Of a stretch of 64,000 nt of DNA, positions 11,868 to 22,559 are shown piece by piece (within the stretch, counting starts at the first letter, position 1; each line of letters starts with the position of its first letter). A program made the position numbers and the translations under genes. The stretch comes from Progne subis subis (Eukaryota > Chordata > Aves > Passeriformes > Hirundinidae). The notes beneath the pieces were generated by a model. It was not told the origin of the DNA, ran no database searches, and saw nothing but the letters and a program-made list of their open reading frames with translations. The stretch is taken from NCBI GenBank assembly GCA_022316685.1, contig JAKJHU010001521.1, positions 1 through 64,000 on the forward strand. Direction: 5' to 3'.

Positions 11868-12090
11868 AATCAATTTGTGGCTGCAGTCCTCCTGGAGTAA
11901 CAGGTGTGGTTTTGTAGAAGCAGGGCTCCTGTAGAACGGTATAGTTTTCTTCTGAAGGTCCAGTGGTGGTGCAGATGAGTCTGGTCTTCCTCTGGGAATC
12001 CAGTGGAAACTGGCTGCTTGTGGTGTTTAAATCTCAGATTATATCCAGGTGGGAATGCTTGGCTCCTCCCTCTGGGTGGAGCATCTGACA
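11868..12090 (-). mobile_element. Truncated LTR joined to the intron of zinc-finger gene A
   Basis: Reading the minus strand, the sequence starts TGTCAGATGC and follows the LTR at 13350-13834, including a TATA-like gatataatc near 12042, then stops mid-element and passes straight into the zinc-finger intron near 11868. It points in the same direction as gene A and could supply its promoter. Confidence 0.7.
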
Positions 12091-12270
12091 ATGGGATGAT
12101 GTAATTTTATCAGTCATGCAGTGAGAGGCCATGGCCTATTAACAGAAGATATCTCCCTGGAGGGAGAAATGGGTCATGGAAGAGATCAAGAACACTGCCC
12201 CATCTGGTTTTAACAGCTGGGCCATTAACCAAAGGTATCACCTTGGAGTTATGAGAAATGGGTCCATGGA
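12091..12270 (-). repeat. Upstream repeat of the zinc-finger module
   Basis: Matches, in gene orientation, 13170-13349, 60890-61056 and the minus strand of 58472-58640, each time directly before the same LTR or its place. Non-coding. Confidence 0.65.
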
Positions 12271-12289
12271 ACAGTTTTTACTTGGATCT

Positions 12290-12420
12290 CCAAGGGCAAC
12301 TGGGAGAACTGGGAACACACTGGAGGAAAGTGGGAGCAACTGGGAGCAACTGGGACCATGCTGGGGCAAACTGCATCATAATGGGGAATGACTGGCAGTG
12401 ACTGGGCTCATACTGGGAGT
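12290..12420. repeat. Short-unit minisatellite (actggga type)
   Basis: The motif aactgggag/actgggac recurs about every 10-12 bases. 12421-12840 beyond it has a gatagata microsatellite near 12600 and otherwise nothing recognised. Confidence 0.6.
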
Positions 12421-12840
12421 GCTGTCAAAACTTAAAGCACACAGGGTGGGGGCAACTAGGCTGATACTAGAAGCAGCCTCTTCTGGCACCAGGACCACTG
12501 AACTCCTTTCCAGTGAGATATGAACTTCAAAGGAATTCAGGGTTGTAGAAAAGTTAAGGTTTTAGCTACAGATAAGCTTTGCCTGAATTAGTTAAAGTAG
12601 ATAGATAGATAGGCTGTGCTGGAAATAATTAGGAGCCAGTGGTTAGTTGAAAGGAAATGAATCTGAAGCAGCTATCCCAGATCTAAATACCTAATTGCTT
12701 GTCATTTTTGTATTTGTTTAGCTGTGTTTATAATGAGAAACAGAAGAAACTGGTAAATAGATCTAAGAACACAGACAACTGTAAATCTTCTAACATACCA
12801 TTGAAACAGTCACGGAAACAGGAAACTGGAGTTCTAGCAG

Positions 12841-13349
12841 GTATAGATTCGAGCACTACTATACACACACACAGGTGTCTCTCAATTGGCTAAGCCACTT
12901 GTTCAGAAGGCGGGCACACATCCTTCAGGACACCCAATTGGTCAAGCGTCCATCATCATGTTGTGTGTCCTCTAAGTTTTGTGTTGTTTGTAAACAGTTT
13001 CTCAGGCTCTTGGTTCTTGTTTTTAGTCCTGTTGTTATCTCAGTAGCCTTGAGGAATTCCTGAAGCCCCTGGGCAAGGAGCCTCAAGCCCTGTCTTGCAA
13101 TGCAAGATTTAACCAAAATAAAATGTATTCTATTACCATTTGTGAACACCATTTGAGGCAGGTTGTTTATCTCTTCCATGACCCATCCCTCATATCTCTG
13201 AGTGGATCTTCCCTTAATGGGCCAGCTGTTAAAACCAAATGGGGCAGTGTTCTTGATCTCTTCCATGACCCATCCTCCCTCCAGGGAGATATCTTCTGTT
13301 AATGGGCCATTGTCTCTCACTGCATGACTGATAAATTACATCATCCCAT
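12841..13349 (+). repeat. Upstream repeat of zinc-finger module B
   Basis: Homologous in reverse to 58472-58925 and directly to 60787-61056. Contains the aaccaaaataaaatg region (13112), which may be a poly(A)-type signal of an older element. It lies head-on to the LTR at 13350 and shows no coding frame. Confidence 0.6.
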
Positions 13350-13834
13350 TGTGAGATACTTCACCCAGAGGGAGGAGCCAAGCATTCCTACTTGGATATA
13401 ATCTGAGATTTAAACATCAGAAGCAGCCTGGTTTCCACCTGGATTCCCAGAGGAAGACCAGACCCATCTACATCACCACTGGAGCTTCAGAGGAAATCTA
13501 CACCTTCTACAAGAATCATTGCTTCAAAACCATATCTGTCACTCCAGGAGGGCTGCAGCCACGATTTGATTGCACTGCCAGCAACATCCTGACTGCCTGG
13601 GTGTCAGGTTGGATTCTGAGTCTTATTTTTTGGGCTTTTTTTGGTGGTGGTGTTTTTTACTGCTGCATTTTAGTTTAATTTTCCTAGCATAGAACTGTTA
13701 TTCCTATTGCCATATCTTAGCTTGGGAGCCTGTTAATTTCAAAACTATAAATCAAAGAGAGGGGGTTTGTATTTTCTGTTTCAAGGGAGGCGCCCACCTT
13801 CCATAGCAGACCCCTGTCTTACCAGCCCAAGACG
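13350..13834 (+). mobile_element. LTR (about 485 bp) ahead of zinc-finger gene B
   Basis: Begins TGTGAGATAC and ends near cccaagac(g/a), matching 61057-61536 ahead of gene C and the truncated copy at 11868-12090. A TATA-like tataatctg lies near 13397. No internal retroviral sequence accompanies it, so it is a solo LTR or an LTR co-opted into the gene module. No clear target-site repeat was found. Confidence 0.65.
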
Positions 13835-14496
13835 GGGAGCTCGGCTCAGATATCCTGGGTGGTCCCTGGGTTGGGTTTTTTTGGGTGGGTGATGTTTGGA
13901 GAAGTAAAGAACTCCAGAGCTGGGTGGAAAATGCCCCTTGGGGGGACATTGGGGGGTCCCAGTGGCAGCTGCTGTCAGAGGCAGCCTGGAGGAGCAGAGC
14001 CCTGTGTCCCCCAGGAGCCCAGAGAGGGGGGAGCGCTGCAATTCACAGGACCCTCAACTGCTGTGATAGGGCCAGGGGGGACTCCTTGGGCCCCCTGCAA
14101 CCCAAAGCAGAGAATAAAGGGAGAATGGTCCCTGGGACCCCAACACCCCCCAGCATCCTGAAATGGAAAATGGAAAAAGGGGAGCTTTTCAGATTCCTGG
14201 GATTCCCAGCAGTCTGGAGAGGGCAGGGACTGAGTAGATGGGGAACCCCCAGTACAGGTGTGACCCCCAGCAGCTGGGACAGGGGGGAAGCCCCAAACAC
14301 CAAAGGAGAGAGACCAGAGACAGGCAACTCCACAAAGGAATTTTCAGGGCTGACCTTGGTGTTTGATAAGCTATTAGAGACTCTAGATGTCTGGTGACTT
14401 GTAGAGATGGACTTGAGCAAAAGGACATTCAAACTCAACATACTCATCCCTTGTTTTTGCACAAATCAGGATTTCTCATTCCCAAACCTTGGCTGG
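13835..14496 (+). other. 5' region of zinc-finger gene B
   Basis: Collinear with 61537-62199 before gene C. It holds purine-rich stretches and a possible splice acceptor close to the first coding ATG. Open frames here are not conserved between B and C, so I read it as untranslated or intronic. Confidence 0.55.
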
Positions 14497-15658
14497 ATGG
14501 AGGAGGAGGCTGTGAGGAAGAGGAAGATGCCCCAGGACAGCCAGGCAGGTGAGGAGGAAGTCAGTGCCCCTTTGCCCCTCTCTCCTGCTCCATCTCCCAG
14601 CCCAGCATGGCCCCTGGCTGCAGGACAACCCCGCTGCAGACACCGTCCTGCCAGGGATGCACTGGGGGAATCTCCTTCCCCTTCCCTGTGTCACGGAGGC
14701 AAATCCCATCCTGTCCTTGTCCTTCCTCCCCTAGACAAGGAGCTGAGGATGGAGACCAGGGAGGACAAATGCCTGCAGCACAACCTCAGGGAAGAGGCTG
14801 TTTTGAGCAGCTCCATAGCACAGGAAGCCAAACGGGAGAAAGAGCGCTGGAGATCTGACAGGCGGAAGGACTCCAAACCCATCCCAGGTTGCTCTGACGA
14901 AGAAGGATCAACCCTTTGCCGGGAAGGTGGACAGAGCTTCAGCCAGAACAACACCACTGTCCAGCACCAGATCATCCACACTGCGGAGCCACCCTATGCG
15001 TGTCTCAAGTGTGGGAAGAGATTTCAGACCAGCTCCAGTCTCCTCAAGCACGAGCGGATTCACACAGAGGAGAGGCCCTTCCACTGCCCTGACTGCAGGA
15101 AGGGCTTCAAGCACAACTCCCACCTCATCAGGCACCGGCACATCCACACTGGAGAGAGGCCCTACGAGTGTGGGGAATGTGGGATGAGCTTCAGCCAGAG
15201 CTCCAACCTGATCTGCCACCAGAGGATCCACAACAAGGGAATGGCCCTACGAGTGTGAGCAGTGTGGGAAGAGCTTCAGCCAGCGCTCCTACTTGATCTG
15301 CCACCAGAACATCCACACTAAGGAAAGGCCATACAAGTGTGAGGAATGTGGGAAGGGCTTCAACCAGAGGTCCCAGCTGGTCATCCACCAAATGACCCAC
15401 ACTGGGGAGAGGCCCTACGAGTGTCCCGAGTGTGGGAAGGGGTTTCAGACCAGCTCAGATCTCCTCGTGCACCAGCGGATTCACAGAGAGGAGAGGCCCT
15501 TCTGCTGCCCCGACTGTGGGAAGGGCTTCAAGCAAAACTCCCACCTCATCACCCACCGGCGCATCCACACTGGGGAGAGGCCCTACGAGTGTCCCCAGTG
15601 TGGGAAGAGCTTCACCCGGAGGTCTCACCTGAGCCAACACCAACGGAGGCACCAGTAA
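14497..15658 (+). pseudogene. C2H2 zinc-finger gene B, two exons, one frameshift
   Basis: Exon 1 is 14497-14548 (MEEEAVRKRKMPQDSQ), with a donor cag/gtgagg; the 186-base intron ends in ctcccctag at 14734; exon 2 starts at 14735 and splicing gives [11 protein letters not shown] in frame. The intron length is a multiple of three, so the frame also runs through it. After one degenerate finger come fingers 1-3 ([30 protein letters not shown]). One extra base near 15230 shifts frame at the end of finger 3 and leads to a stop at 15258; fingers 4-8 continue in the next frame to the stop at 15658. Eight fingers in all, fewer than gene A. A nuclear DNA-binding role is known for the family; the target is not readable here. 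The single extra base might be a sequencing error. Confidence 0.78.
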
Positions 15659-16110
15659 GGGAAGCCCTATGAGTGCCCCGACTTTGGGAGGAGCTTTGTG
15701 AGCTGCTCCAACTCCATCCTCCATCAGAGGAGCCACATTGAGCCATGGTGACCCATATTTCCCATGACCCATGCTGAGAAGTCACCTCTCACTTTCTCTG
15801 CACCTGGCAATGATGTTAGGTGGGACCAAAGAACATGAGGGTCTGCCCATAGTTCCAATATTTTTAGGGTCAGGAAAGGGACTCTCTCTCCACCAAGGAG
15901 AAGGGTGTCCTTTCCCAGGCAGGAGGAAATACGTAGCTGGGAAGCACCAGTCAGTGTTGTTGTAGTTTTCCCTGTATATGGTTTAGCTTATCCATTCTGT
16001 TATCAATTTTGTTTCTGTGCCTATTGGTACCTTATCTTGTTGCTGTTCTCAGTAAATAGTTCTTATCCCTGCCCACGATTTCTGTCTTTTGTTCTTTCAA
16101 TGGGAGGCTG
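15659..16110 (+). other. 3' flank of zinc-finger gene B with finger remnant
   Basis: Directly after the stop a ninth finger-like piece is legible (YECPDFGRSF, with the second Cys lost and one His kept). 15758-15850 recurs in reverse at 58330-58465. 15960-16095 resembles the 3' end of an avian LTR (agtaaatagttcttatc), but I could not find the other end. Confidence 0.5.
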
Positions 16111-16330
16111 AAGGCCAGTGAGCGCTGACATGGTTTTAGCAGGAGCACGGAATTGCAGAATCCCATTCCTAAATCCCAGCCCGTGGAAACCGAGCATCCC
16201 CGCTGGTGCCAGCCCTGGTTGCCCTGGCAGCAGCCTTGGGAGCGGGTCCCTGGCTGGGGACTGTGGGAACCTCGTCACTCTGGTGCCCAGGGACAGCACT
16301 GGAGGGAAGGGCTGCAGCTGAGTCGGGGCA

Positions 16331-16560
16331 GGTTTAGGTTGGATGTCAGGAAAACGTTTTTCCCCCAGAGGCTGCTTGGGACTGAACAGGCTCCCAGGGA
16401 AGGGTCACAGCTCCAGGGCTCTGCGAGCTCCAGCAGCGTTTGGACACCGCTGCCAGGCCCAGGCTGGGATTGTTGGGGTGTCCTGTGCAGGGCCAGGAGC
16501 TGGACTCAAGGATCCTGATGGCTCCCTCCCAACTCCACCAATTCTGTGCTTCTGGGATCC
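16331..16560 (+). mobile_element. CR1-like 3' fragment
   Basis: The order ggtttaggttggatgtcag, a middle part around the words gaacaggctcc, then gatggctccctcccaactcc follows the 3' untranslated part of CR1 in sense orientation. A weaker relative is at about 41520-41690. 16111-16330 before it is unrecognised. Confidence 0.6.
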
Positions 16561-16584
16561 CATGGCCCTGGGAATGGGACTGCA

Positions 16585-16800
16585 AATGGTTGCCATGGCA
16601 ACGGGCTCTGGCTCCAGGCCTGAGCTGGTGTCCATGGAACCACCCCTGGCATGGGATCTGCATGGAGCTGCCAAGGGACCGACCCTAGCAACAGGGGCTG
16701 GTGATGGTTGCCATGGAAACTGACCATAGCAACAGGAGCTGGTGATGGTTGCCATGGAAACTGACCATAGCAACAGGGGCTGGTGATTTTTGCCTGCTAA
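16585..16800 (+). repeat. Minisatellite (~41-bp unit) with X-box palindromes
   Basis: Units repeat 41 bases apart (16707 and 16748), with a more diverged unit at 16589. Each carries GTTGCCATGGAAAC, and the first carries the exact palindrome GTTGCCATGGCAAC, which fits the RFX-family X-box consensus. Whether any protein binds here is unknown. Confidence 0.7.
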
Positions 16801-17110
16801 GGAATCGAGTTGTCACAGTCCCTCTGAGGGGTTCCATGGGGACTTTCCAAGAGTCTCCAGGCTCTTCCAGAGCTGGAATGTCACAGGCAGAGACAGGGGC
16901 TCCATGGAGACCTCCCAGGGCTTTCTGGGGATGCTCAAGAGCCCTGTGCTCAGAGGCAGTCTCAGCCATTCCATGCTGACATCCCAGGGCACCTTGGGCT
17001 GCAAAGGCACCGATCTGTCACAGGCACTCATGGGGGCTCCACGGTGACATCCCAGGAGTCCCCAGGCTGCCAAAGAGCCAAGATGTCCCAGACACTCACA
17101 GGGGTTCCTG
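16801..17110 (+). repeat. Tandem repeat, ~65-70-bp unit
   Basis: About four diverged units each hold tgtcac(a)g followed by a ggctcca(t/c)gg(a/t)ga core; unit starts near 16814, 16878, 17020 and 17080. 17111-17544 after it has no recognised gene or repeat and becomes AT-rich from about 17380. Confidence 0.5.
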
Positions 17111-17544
17111 TCATGGGCAGAGTGGGAGCTTCAGGCAAAAGCTTTGTTTCTTCATTGGAGAAACTCCTGCTGAGTCATGAGGTGAAGAAATGACACCCAA
17201 CAGCCACCATGGATCCTCAGATCCCTCCAGGATGCCTAGACTTTTAAAAATCCATCTAAGAATGAAGACTGGGAGCAGCCGGATCCAATCCCCACATTTT
17301 ATCAAAGGTTTATGTGTAAATGATTGGAGAGGTGGAATTGAACTGCATGCAATTTGCCCCACAGGATTGACGATGCAATACCAGATATATTTATATAAAT
17401 ACAGCTACAATTGATTCTGATCAGGGTTAGACAGAAAGATTTATTCACACCACAGAGTAAATTTTAAAAAAGAGTTATTTACTCCACAGTATGGGAGTTA
17501 TAACAATTATAGAATATAGTATTCTAGGAAGCAATTTTGAAGTA

Positions 17545-18090
17545 AACAGGGCTTTGCTGGAGTTGTTTGAGCCCATTGCAGGCAGAGCCTCCTGCTCCAG
17601 CAGGAACTGCCTTTCCTGTGCCAGGACCAGGGCAGATCCCGCTGCAGGAAAAGCCCCAGGCCAGCCCCAGCACAGTGAAGGCCTCGGGCACAAGTGCAGA
17701 GTGCCGTGCTGGGAGCTGTGCCAGGGAGAGCCTGAGGCACCAAAGGCACCTTGGCAGCAGCAGCTGCTTCCAGGCCATGGCCAGAAGGCTCCCTTGGCAA
17801 GGCGGCCTGGTGGCCACCACTGCAGAGCTGCTGCTCCAGGGCTCATTTCTGCCTGGGCTCAGCCCCAGCCCACAGAGTGTGACCTCAGCCCTGACTCTGT
17901 CCCAGCCGCTGTGCCTGAGCCCTGCAAAGCCTAAAGGTCACCTGTGCCAGCCTGGCTCTGTCAGCCCCTGGGGCAGGGCAGGGAAAGGCCAGAGAAGGGG
18001 CTGGCTTTGGCTGCTGCATGTGGGCTCCAGCAGAGACAAGGAGGAGTCAAGGGAGTGGATGGAGTCCAGTGAGCAGCCCCTTCTCCCCAT
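17545..18090 (+). repeat. Repeat block shared with 6561-6960
   Basis: 17545-17870 is the inverted partner of the earlier block; 17870-17940 recurs in reverse at 58225-58310. The long frame across it lacks any known domain and is likely chance in GC-rich DNA. Confidence 0.55.
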
Positions 18091-18094
18091 GTAA

Positions 18095-18385
18095 TCCTGG
18101 AATGCTTTGCATGGGAGGAGCTCTGCAGTGGTCATCTCATCCAAACCCCTGCCATGAGCAGGGACATCTTTCACCAGATCAGGTTGTTCAGAGCCCTGTC
18201 CCAGCTGGAGTTGAATTTTTCCAGGGATAGAGCATTGACCACCTCCCTGGGAACCTGTCCTGGTGTATCACCAACCTAATCATCAAAAATTTCCTCCTTA
18301 TCTCCCCTTATCTGAACCTCCCTTCCTTTAGTTTAAAACCAGCACTCTTTGTCCTATTGTGACAGGCCCCACTAAAACCTTTGTC
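18095..18385 (-). mobile_element. CR1 LINE fragment
   Basis: Reverse-oriented CR1 3' region: tcatccaaacccctgccatg, then the stretch ending in ccagcactctttgtcctat. The 3' end lies at the left and the copy is 5'-truncated. Confidence 0.75.
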
Positions 18386-18435
18386 CGCCATTGCATTTCC
18401 AATCAACCGGGTTTCCATGGCAATTCCATGACAGC

Positions 18436-19086
18436 TGTCCTAGGGTAACTTTATGATGCTTGTATCCACAGTCTTCTCTTCTGTTTGTGTTGTATAATGA
18501 GTTTTGTGCCTTTAAGACTGGTTCTAAGAGCAAGGAGAAGCGCGGAGTTTGTTTTGAGAAAACTGCCTGACTCCTCCACATTCTTCTCTGCACCTGGTGC
18601 TCAGCGGAGGCTTGGAGAGACTGCAGGACAGAGATCTTTTTGCTTTTAGTTAGTTTCAGCTACCTAGGGCAGAGAAGTTCCCTGGTTTCTTTTTCCCTTT
18701 TTCTTGGAACTGTTTAAACCTGCTCTGGACTGAAAAAAACCCAGGGAGCACTGGGGGCTTGCACCTGCGGCCCACCGGGGCCTGGACCTCGGCATTTTCC
18801 AGCAGCGCCGGAGGGACTGGGACTGAGGAGAGACTGAGAGAGAGCCGAGCTCCACCCACGGCAAGGACTTTCTCAATTTGCCATCTCACTTCAGAACGAG
18901 AGGTTTTATTGTTTCATGTTATTCATTCTTTATACTTGTATGCACTTTGTTAAGTAAAATTGTTTTTTCCCCTTTTCTCTAAGGAAGATCTTTACTGGAC
19001 TGGTTGAAAGGAGGGGCCATTTGGGTTTTCTCCCTGGAGGGATCCCATTCAGGGGTTTTCTCCCAAATTTGCCTTAAACCAGGACA
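18436..19086 (+). mobile_element. Left LTR, largely unedited
   Basis: 651 bases, with a promoter-like gtataatgag near 18491 and normal G content. It serves as the reference for the edited right copy. Confidence 0.65.
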
Positions 19087-20604
19087 ATACCTTGTTATTG
19101 ATGCTCAAGAGAGTGGAAAAAGCTTCTCTTGATTATTAATTGCCTTTTATTTGTCCTTTATATAAATATAAAACAGTCCATAGCCATGTTACTCCTTAAA
19201 TTCCTAATGTCTCAGAATAAATTCCTTTCTCTGTTTCTATTTCCCATGCTTTTTTAATGTTGTAATACTTTTCTAGTCCCTACATTTATTTTCTTATCCA
19301 AAAATAACTCCAATGTTGTCCCTAAGACATCACTTTTTATACTGAAAGTACACAAATTAAAATAATTATCTTTATTAAGCTCAGTAATTATAATTTACAA
19401 AAAGTTTATAAAATACTAGAGTTTGTGCCAAGTATGTTTACTTTATAGTTTCTTCATCCTACCCTAGTCCTAGTTCCAACAACATGGTTTAAAAATTTAT
19501 CAATATTCACACCCAGTTTGTTAGAAGAAAAGTAGGGGTTGGGGCTTTTCAATCTCTCCTTTCCTTTTTCTCTTTTAAATCAGTTACATCAATTTTAAAA
19601 AATGCTCAGTGTCCCCTAAATACTAAAGATACCACCTATAAGTAAGCACAAAACCAAAAAATAAATCTAACCATAAAAAGTATTTCTCAAGTTATCCATA
19701 ACTGTAAAACATGTACTACAATCAAGCAATCCAAACAAATAAATCCCCTATAATAGAGCAAGCTATAACCCAAATACAAATATAGAAATACCTAGCAAAT
19801 TAATTATATTACTCTACCCCAAACACACCAAAGTAAGCACTACATACTCACAATAATAAAAGCCACCACAAACTAACTAAAACCTACCCTGCACCTCATG
19901 CTACAACCCATAACACCATTCTAAACCTTAAAAACAAAGTTCTTTAAAGACATAGTACCCATAAAAAATTAATCAAACAATAGAACTCAATTTCAAAAAC
20001 AACCTCATCAACAACTAACTAAGAACATAGCGTTAAGTAAGTGTAGCATATCTCCTACCATACACCAACTTAAAAGAAAGTAAAAAAATACAATAGACTG
20101 TTAAAAACCACCCTAAAAACACTAAGTAGGAAATCTTAGAAAAATTAAAAACAGCATCTAACAAAAAACCCTAGTTAGTTAACACCCAAAGTTCCACCAG
20201 CAGAGCAAGCCCTACCCAGTCTAAGCCCCACATACAGGAGATAAAGTCCCAGTAGAACATGTAAGAAGTTTGTTAAGAAAGACACTTTAAATCAATTCTA
20301 CTTCAACTACAGACAAACCCATCCGTGGGATTGTCTTCATTCAAGGACCAAGTTACACATAGTAAGTAATGCAAAAAGATAAAACCACACAATGTGCACT
20401 TCAAGGAGATCTGATTGTTGAGTAAGAACCATGTGTAATGATCACTGTGTACTGAATGTCACTGCCATTGTCTGTATATAGCTGTATATTGTATATTGTA
20501 TATTGTTTTTATATAGATACATGTATGTGTAGTGTATGTGTGTGCAGAGCTAGAATATATATATTAGTTTTAGTAAGTCAACAATATGGGGATAAAGAGT
20601 AAAA
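19087..20604 (+). other. G-depleted internal region of the LTR element
   Basis: From about 19600 the plus strand becomes strikingly poor in G while C remains common, as if most G had become A. Nothing resembling a primer-binding site follows the left LTR. A run of tgtatat and gtatgtg near 20470-20550 is a short AT-rich simple repeat. No gene can be read. Confidence 0.6.
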
Positions 20605-21288
20605 TATCCTAAAGTAAGCTTATGAATGCTTGTATCCCCAATTGTCTGTTCTGTTCATGCTGTATATAAAGTTCTGTGATTTAAAACTAGTTCTAAGAAC
20701 AAAGAAAAATGCAAAGTTTATTTTAAAAAAACTACCTAACTCCTACACACTCTTCTCCATGTAAGGTGTTAAACAAAAACTTAAAAAAACCTGCAAAACA
20801 AAAATATTTCTGTTTTTAGTTAGTTTCAACTAACTAAAATGGGAAAATTCACTAAACTATTCTTTTCCCTTTTTTTCTTAAAACTACTATAAACCTACAC
20901 TAAACGTAAAAAAACAAATAATAAACAAACAACAAAACCAAAAACAAAAAAACCACTAAAAGCTTACACCTGCAGCCCACTGGTGCCTGGACCTTGGCAT
21001 TTTCCAACAGCACCAGAAACACTAAAACTAATAAAGAACTTAAAAAAAAAGCCGAGCTGCATCCATAGCAAGACCTTTGTCAATTTACCATCTCACTCCA
21101 GAACAAAAAGTTTTATGGTATCATAGTATTCATTTTATATACTTATATGCACATTTATTTGTTAAATAAAATAGATTTTTCCACTTCTCTCTGGGAAAGT
21201 TCTTTACCAGACTGGCTTGGGGGGAAGGGCCATTTAAATTTGCTCCCCATTCAGAAGTTTTATCCCAAATTTACCCCAAACCAAAACA
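20605..21288 (+). mobile_element. Right LTR, heavily G-to-A changed
   Basis: Aligning 20690-20749 with 18521-18580 without gaps, 11 of 16 G are A, with only two other changes. Later stretches are equally altered, while patches such as 20970-21000 and 21210-21240 keep their G. C residues are mostly unchanged, so the effect is on one strand. Confidence 0.7.
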
Positions 21289-21800
21289 ACAGGTGACCCA
21301 GGTGTGGTGTCCCAGGGAGGGCTGCCATGGAAGCAGTGCCCAGCCCTGCCCCTTTCTGTCTGGCTGAGCTGGCCTTTGGCCCTGGCAGTGGCGTTTGCTG
21401 CTGGTTCCGCGGCGCCTGAGCAGCCAGCACGGCACAGGGCAGGTGGCCGTGGCACAAGCCCCCAGCAAGGGATCCCCTCTGGCTCTGGGCACTGACACCA
21501 GCCCTGAGCAAGGGGCCCAGGGCAGGTTTCCATGGCACACAACCATCACAGCGGCTCCAGGCCTTGGCTGCCACGGCACCAAACCAAGGAACGGGTCCCT
21601 GTGGCCGACTGCCGTGGCACCTGAGGGCATCAGCGAGTGTCAGTGCAATTGTAGCCTGGAACAGCCCCGGCACCGCTTTGTCCTCAGGGGTGCCCTGGCA
21701 GCCCAGGACAGCAACAGCTCTGCGTGCAAGTGGCCACGGAACCTGGCTGCAGAAATGGGTCCTTGGGCTGCTTTCCAAGGAACCTTGAAGGGATGAGGGA
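21289..21800 (+). repeat. Degenerate minisatellite with tgcca(t/c)gg(c/a)a cores
   Basis: Cores such as ctgccatggaagc, ttccatggcac, ctgccacggcacc and ctgccgtggcacc recur at uneven 40-70-base spacing, reminiscent of the X-box minisatellite at 16585 but more diverged. 21801-22559 beyond it has no recognised gene. Confidence 0.45.
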
Positions 21801-22559
21801 TCCAAAGGCAGCAGTGGGCTCAGTGCAGTGTCCATGGCCACAGCCCCTTGCAATGGCCCAGGGCAGGTTGGGATGATGATCCACCCTCACTCCTGGCCCA
21901 GGGCAGGGCTGCAGTGCTCTTGGTGGCACCTTGGGCTTGGCCCACACTGGAGGAGGGTGTTTGTTTTCAATAGGGAAACTCAGGAGTTTTAGATTGCTTC
22001 AACAATAAAAGGAGAAAATCCTTCTTTGGTTGTGTGCAGCCAGGTCTCCAAGGAAAGCAGGTCCCAGGTGAGTGAGAATAGACAAGCATGTAGTTTGGGA
22101 ATGTGGAGCAAGGTTGTCCACACTGGGTCACACCTCAAGGCAGCAGCTTCTCTGAGCAGGTCAGACCTCCTTGGGAGACCCTGGCTCAGTATCAACCACA
22201 GAATGCTGCAATCACCTCTTGTCTAATGAGAACAGTAATGAAATACGCACTTGAAAGTAGTAATACATATTACTTAGAAGCTCCTTGAAATATTTCTCCA
22301 TAACTGCAGCAGGAAAACTTCCAAATGAATGGCACCATGGACCAGAGGGAACTCAAGGCAGAGCCATGGTTTGTCAGGACTTGCTTGATCCTGATGAGCC
22401 CCGTGGTGGATTTGGTGTTAAAACCCTGGGAACCTCAGGGCCTGAGAGGAGATTGCACAAACCTTTCCAGGAGTGGAAGTTAGAAGAAAAACCCAAAGTG
22501 TCTCGATGCATCAGTGGGTCCCACAGAGGTCCATCCCCAACACAGGCTCCTCATGGAGT

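Larger units (their letters stand above)
18436..21288 (+). mobile_element. Small LTR element with G-to-A hypermutated 3' half
   Basis: Two related LTR-like ends flank about 1.5 kb of internal DNA. The left one starts TGTCCTAGGG and ends ccaggaca; the right one reads TATCCTAAAG and ends ccaaaaca, the same ends with G changed to A. Flanks read acagc on the left and acagg on the right, a possible five-base target duplication with one mismatch. No reverse transcriptase, gag or other frame is legible, and there is no open frame of 60 codons or more between about 18953 and 21234. By length it is a deletion derivative or a non-autonomous element. Confidence 0.7.
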
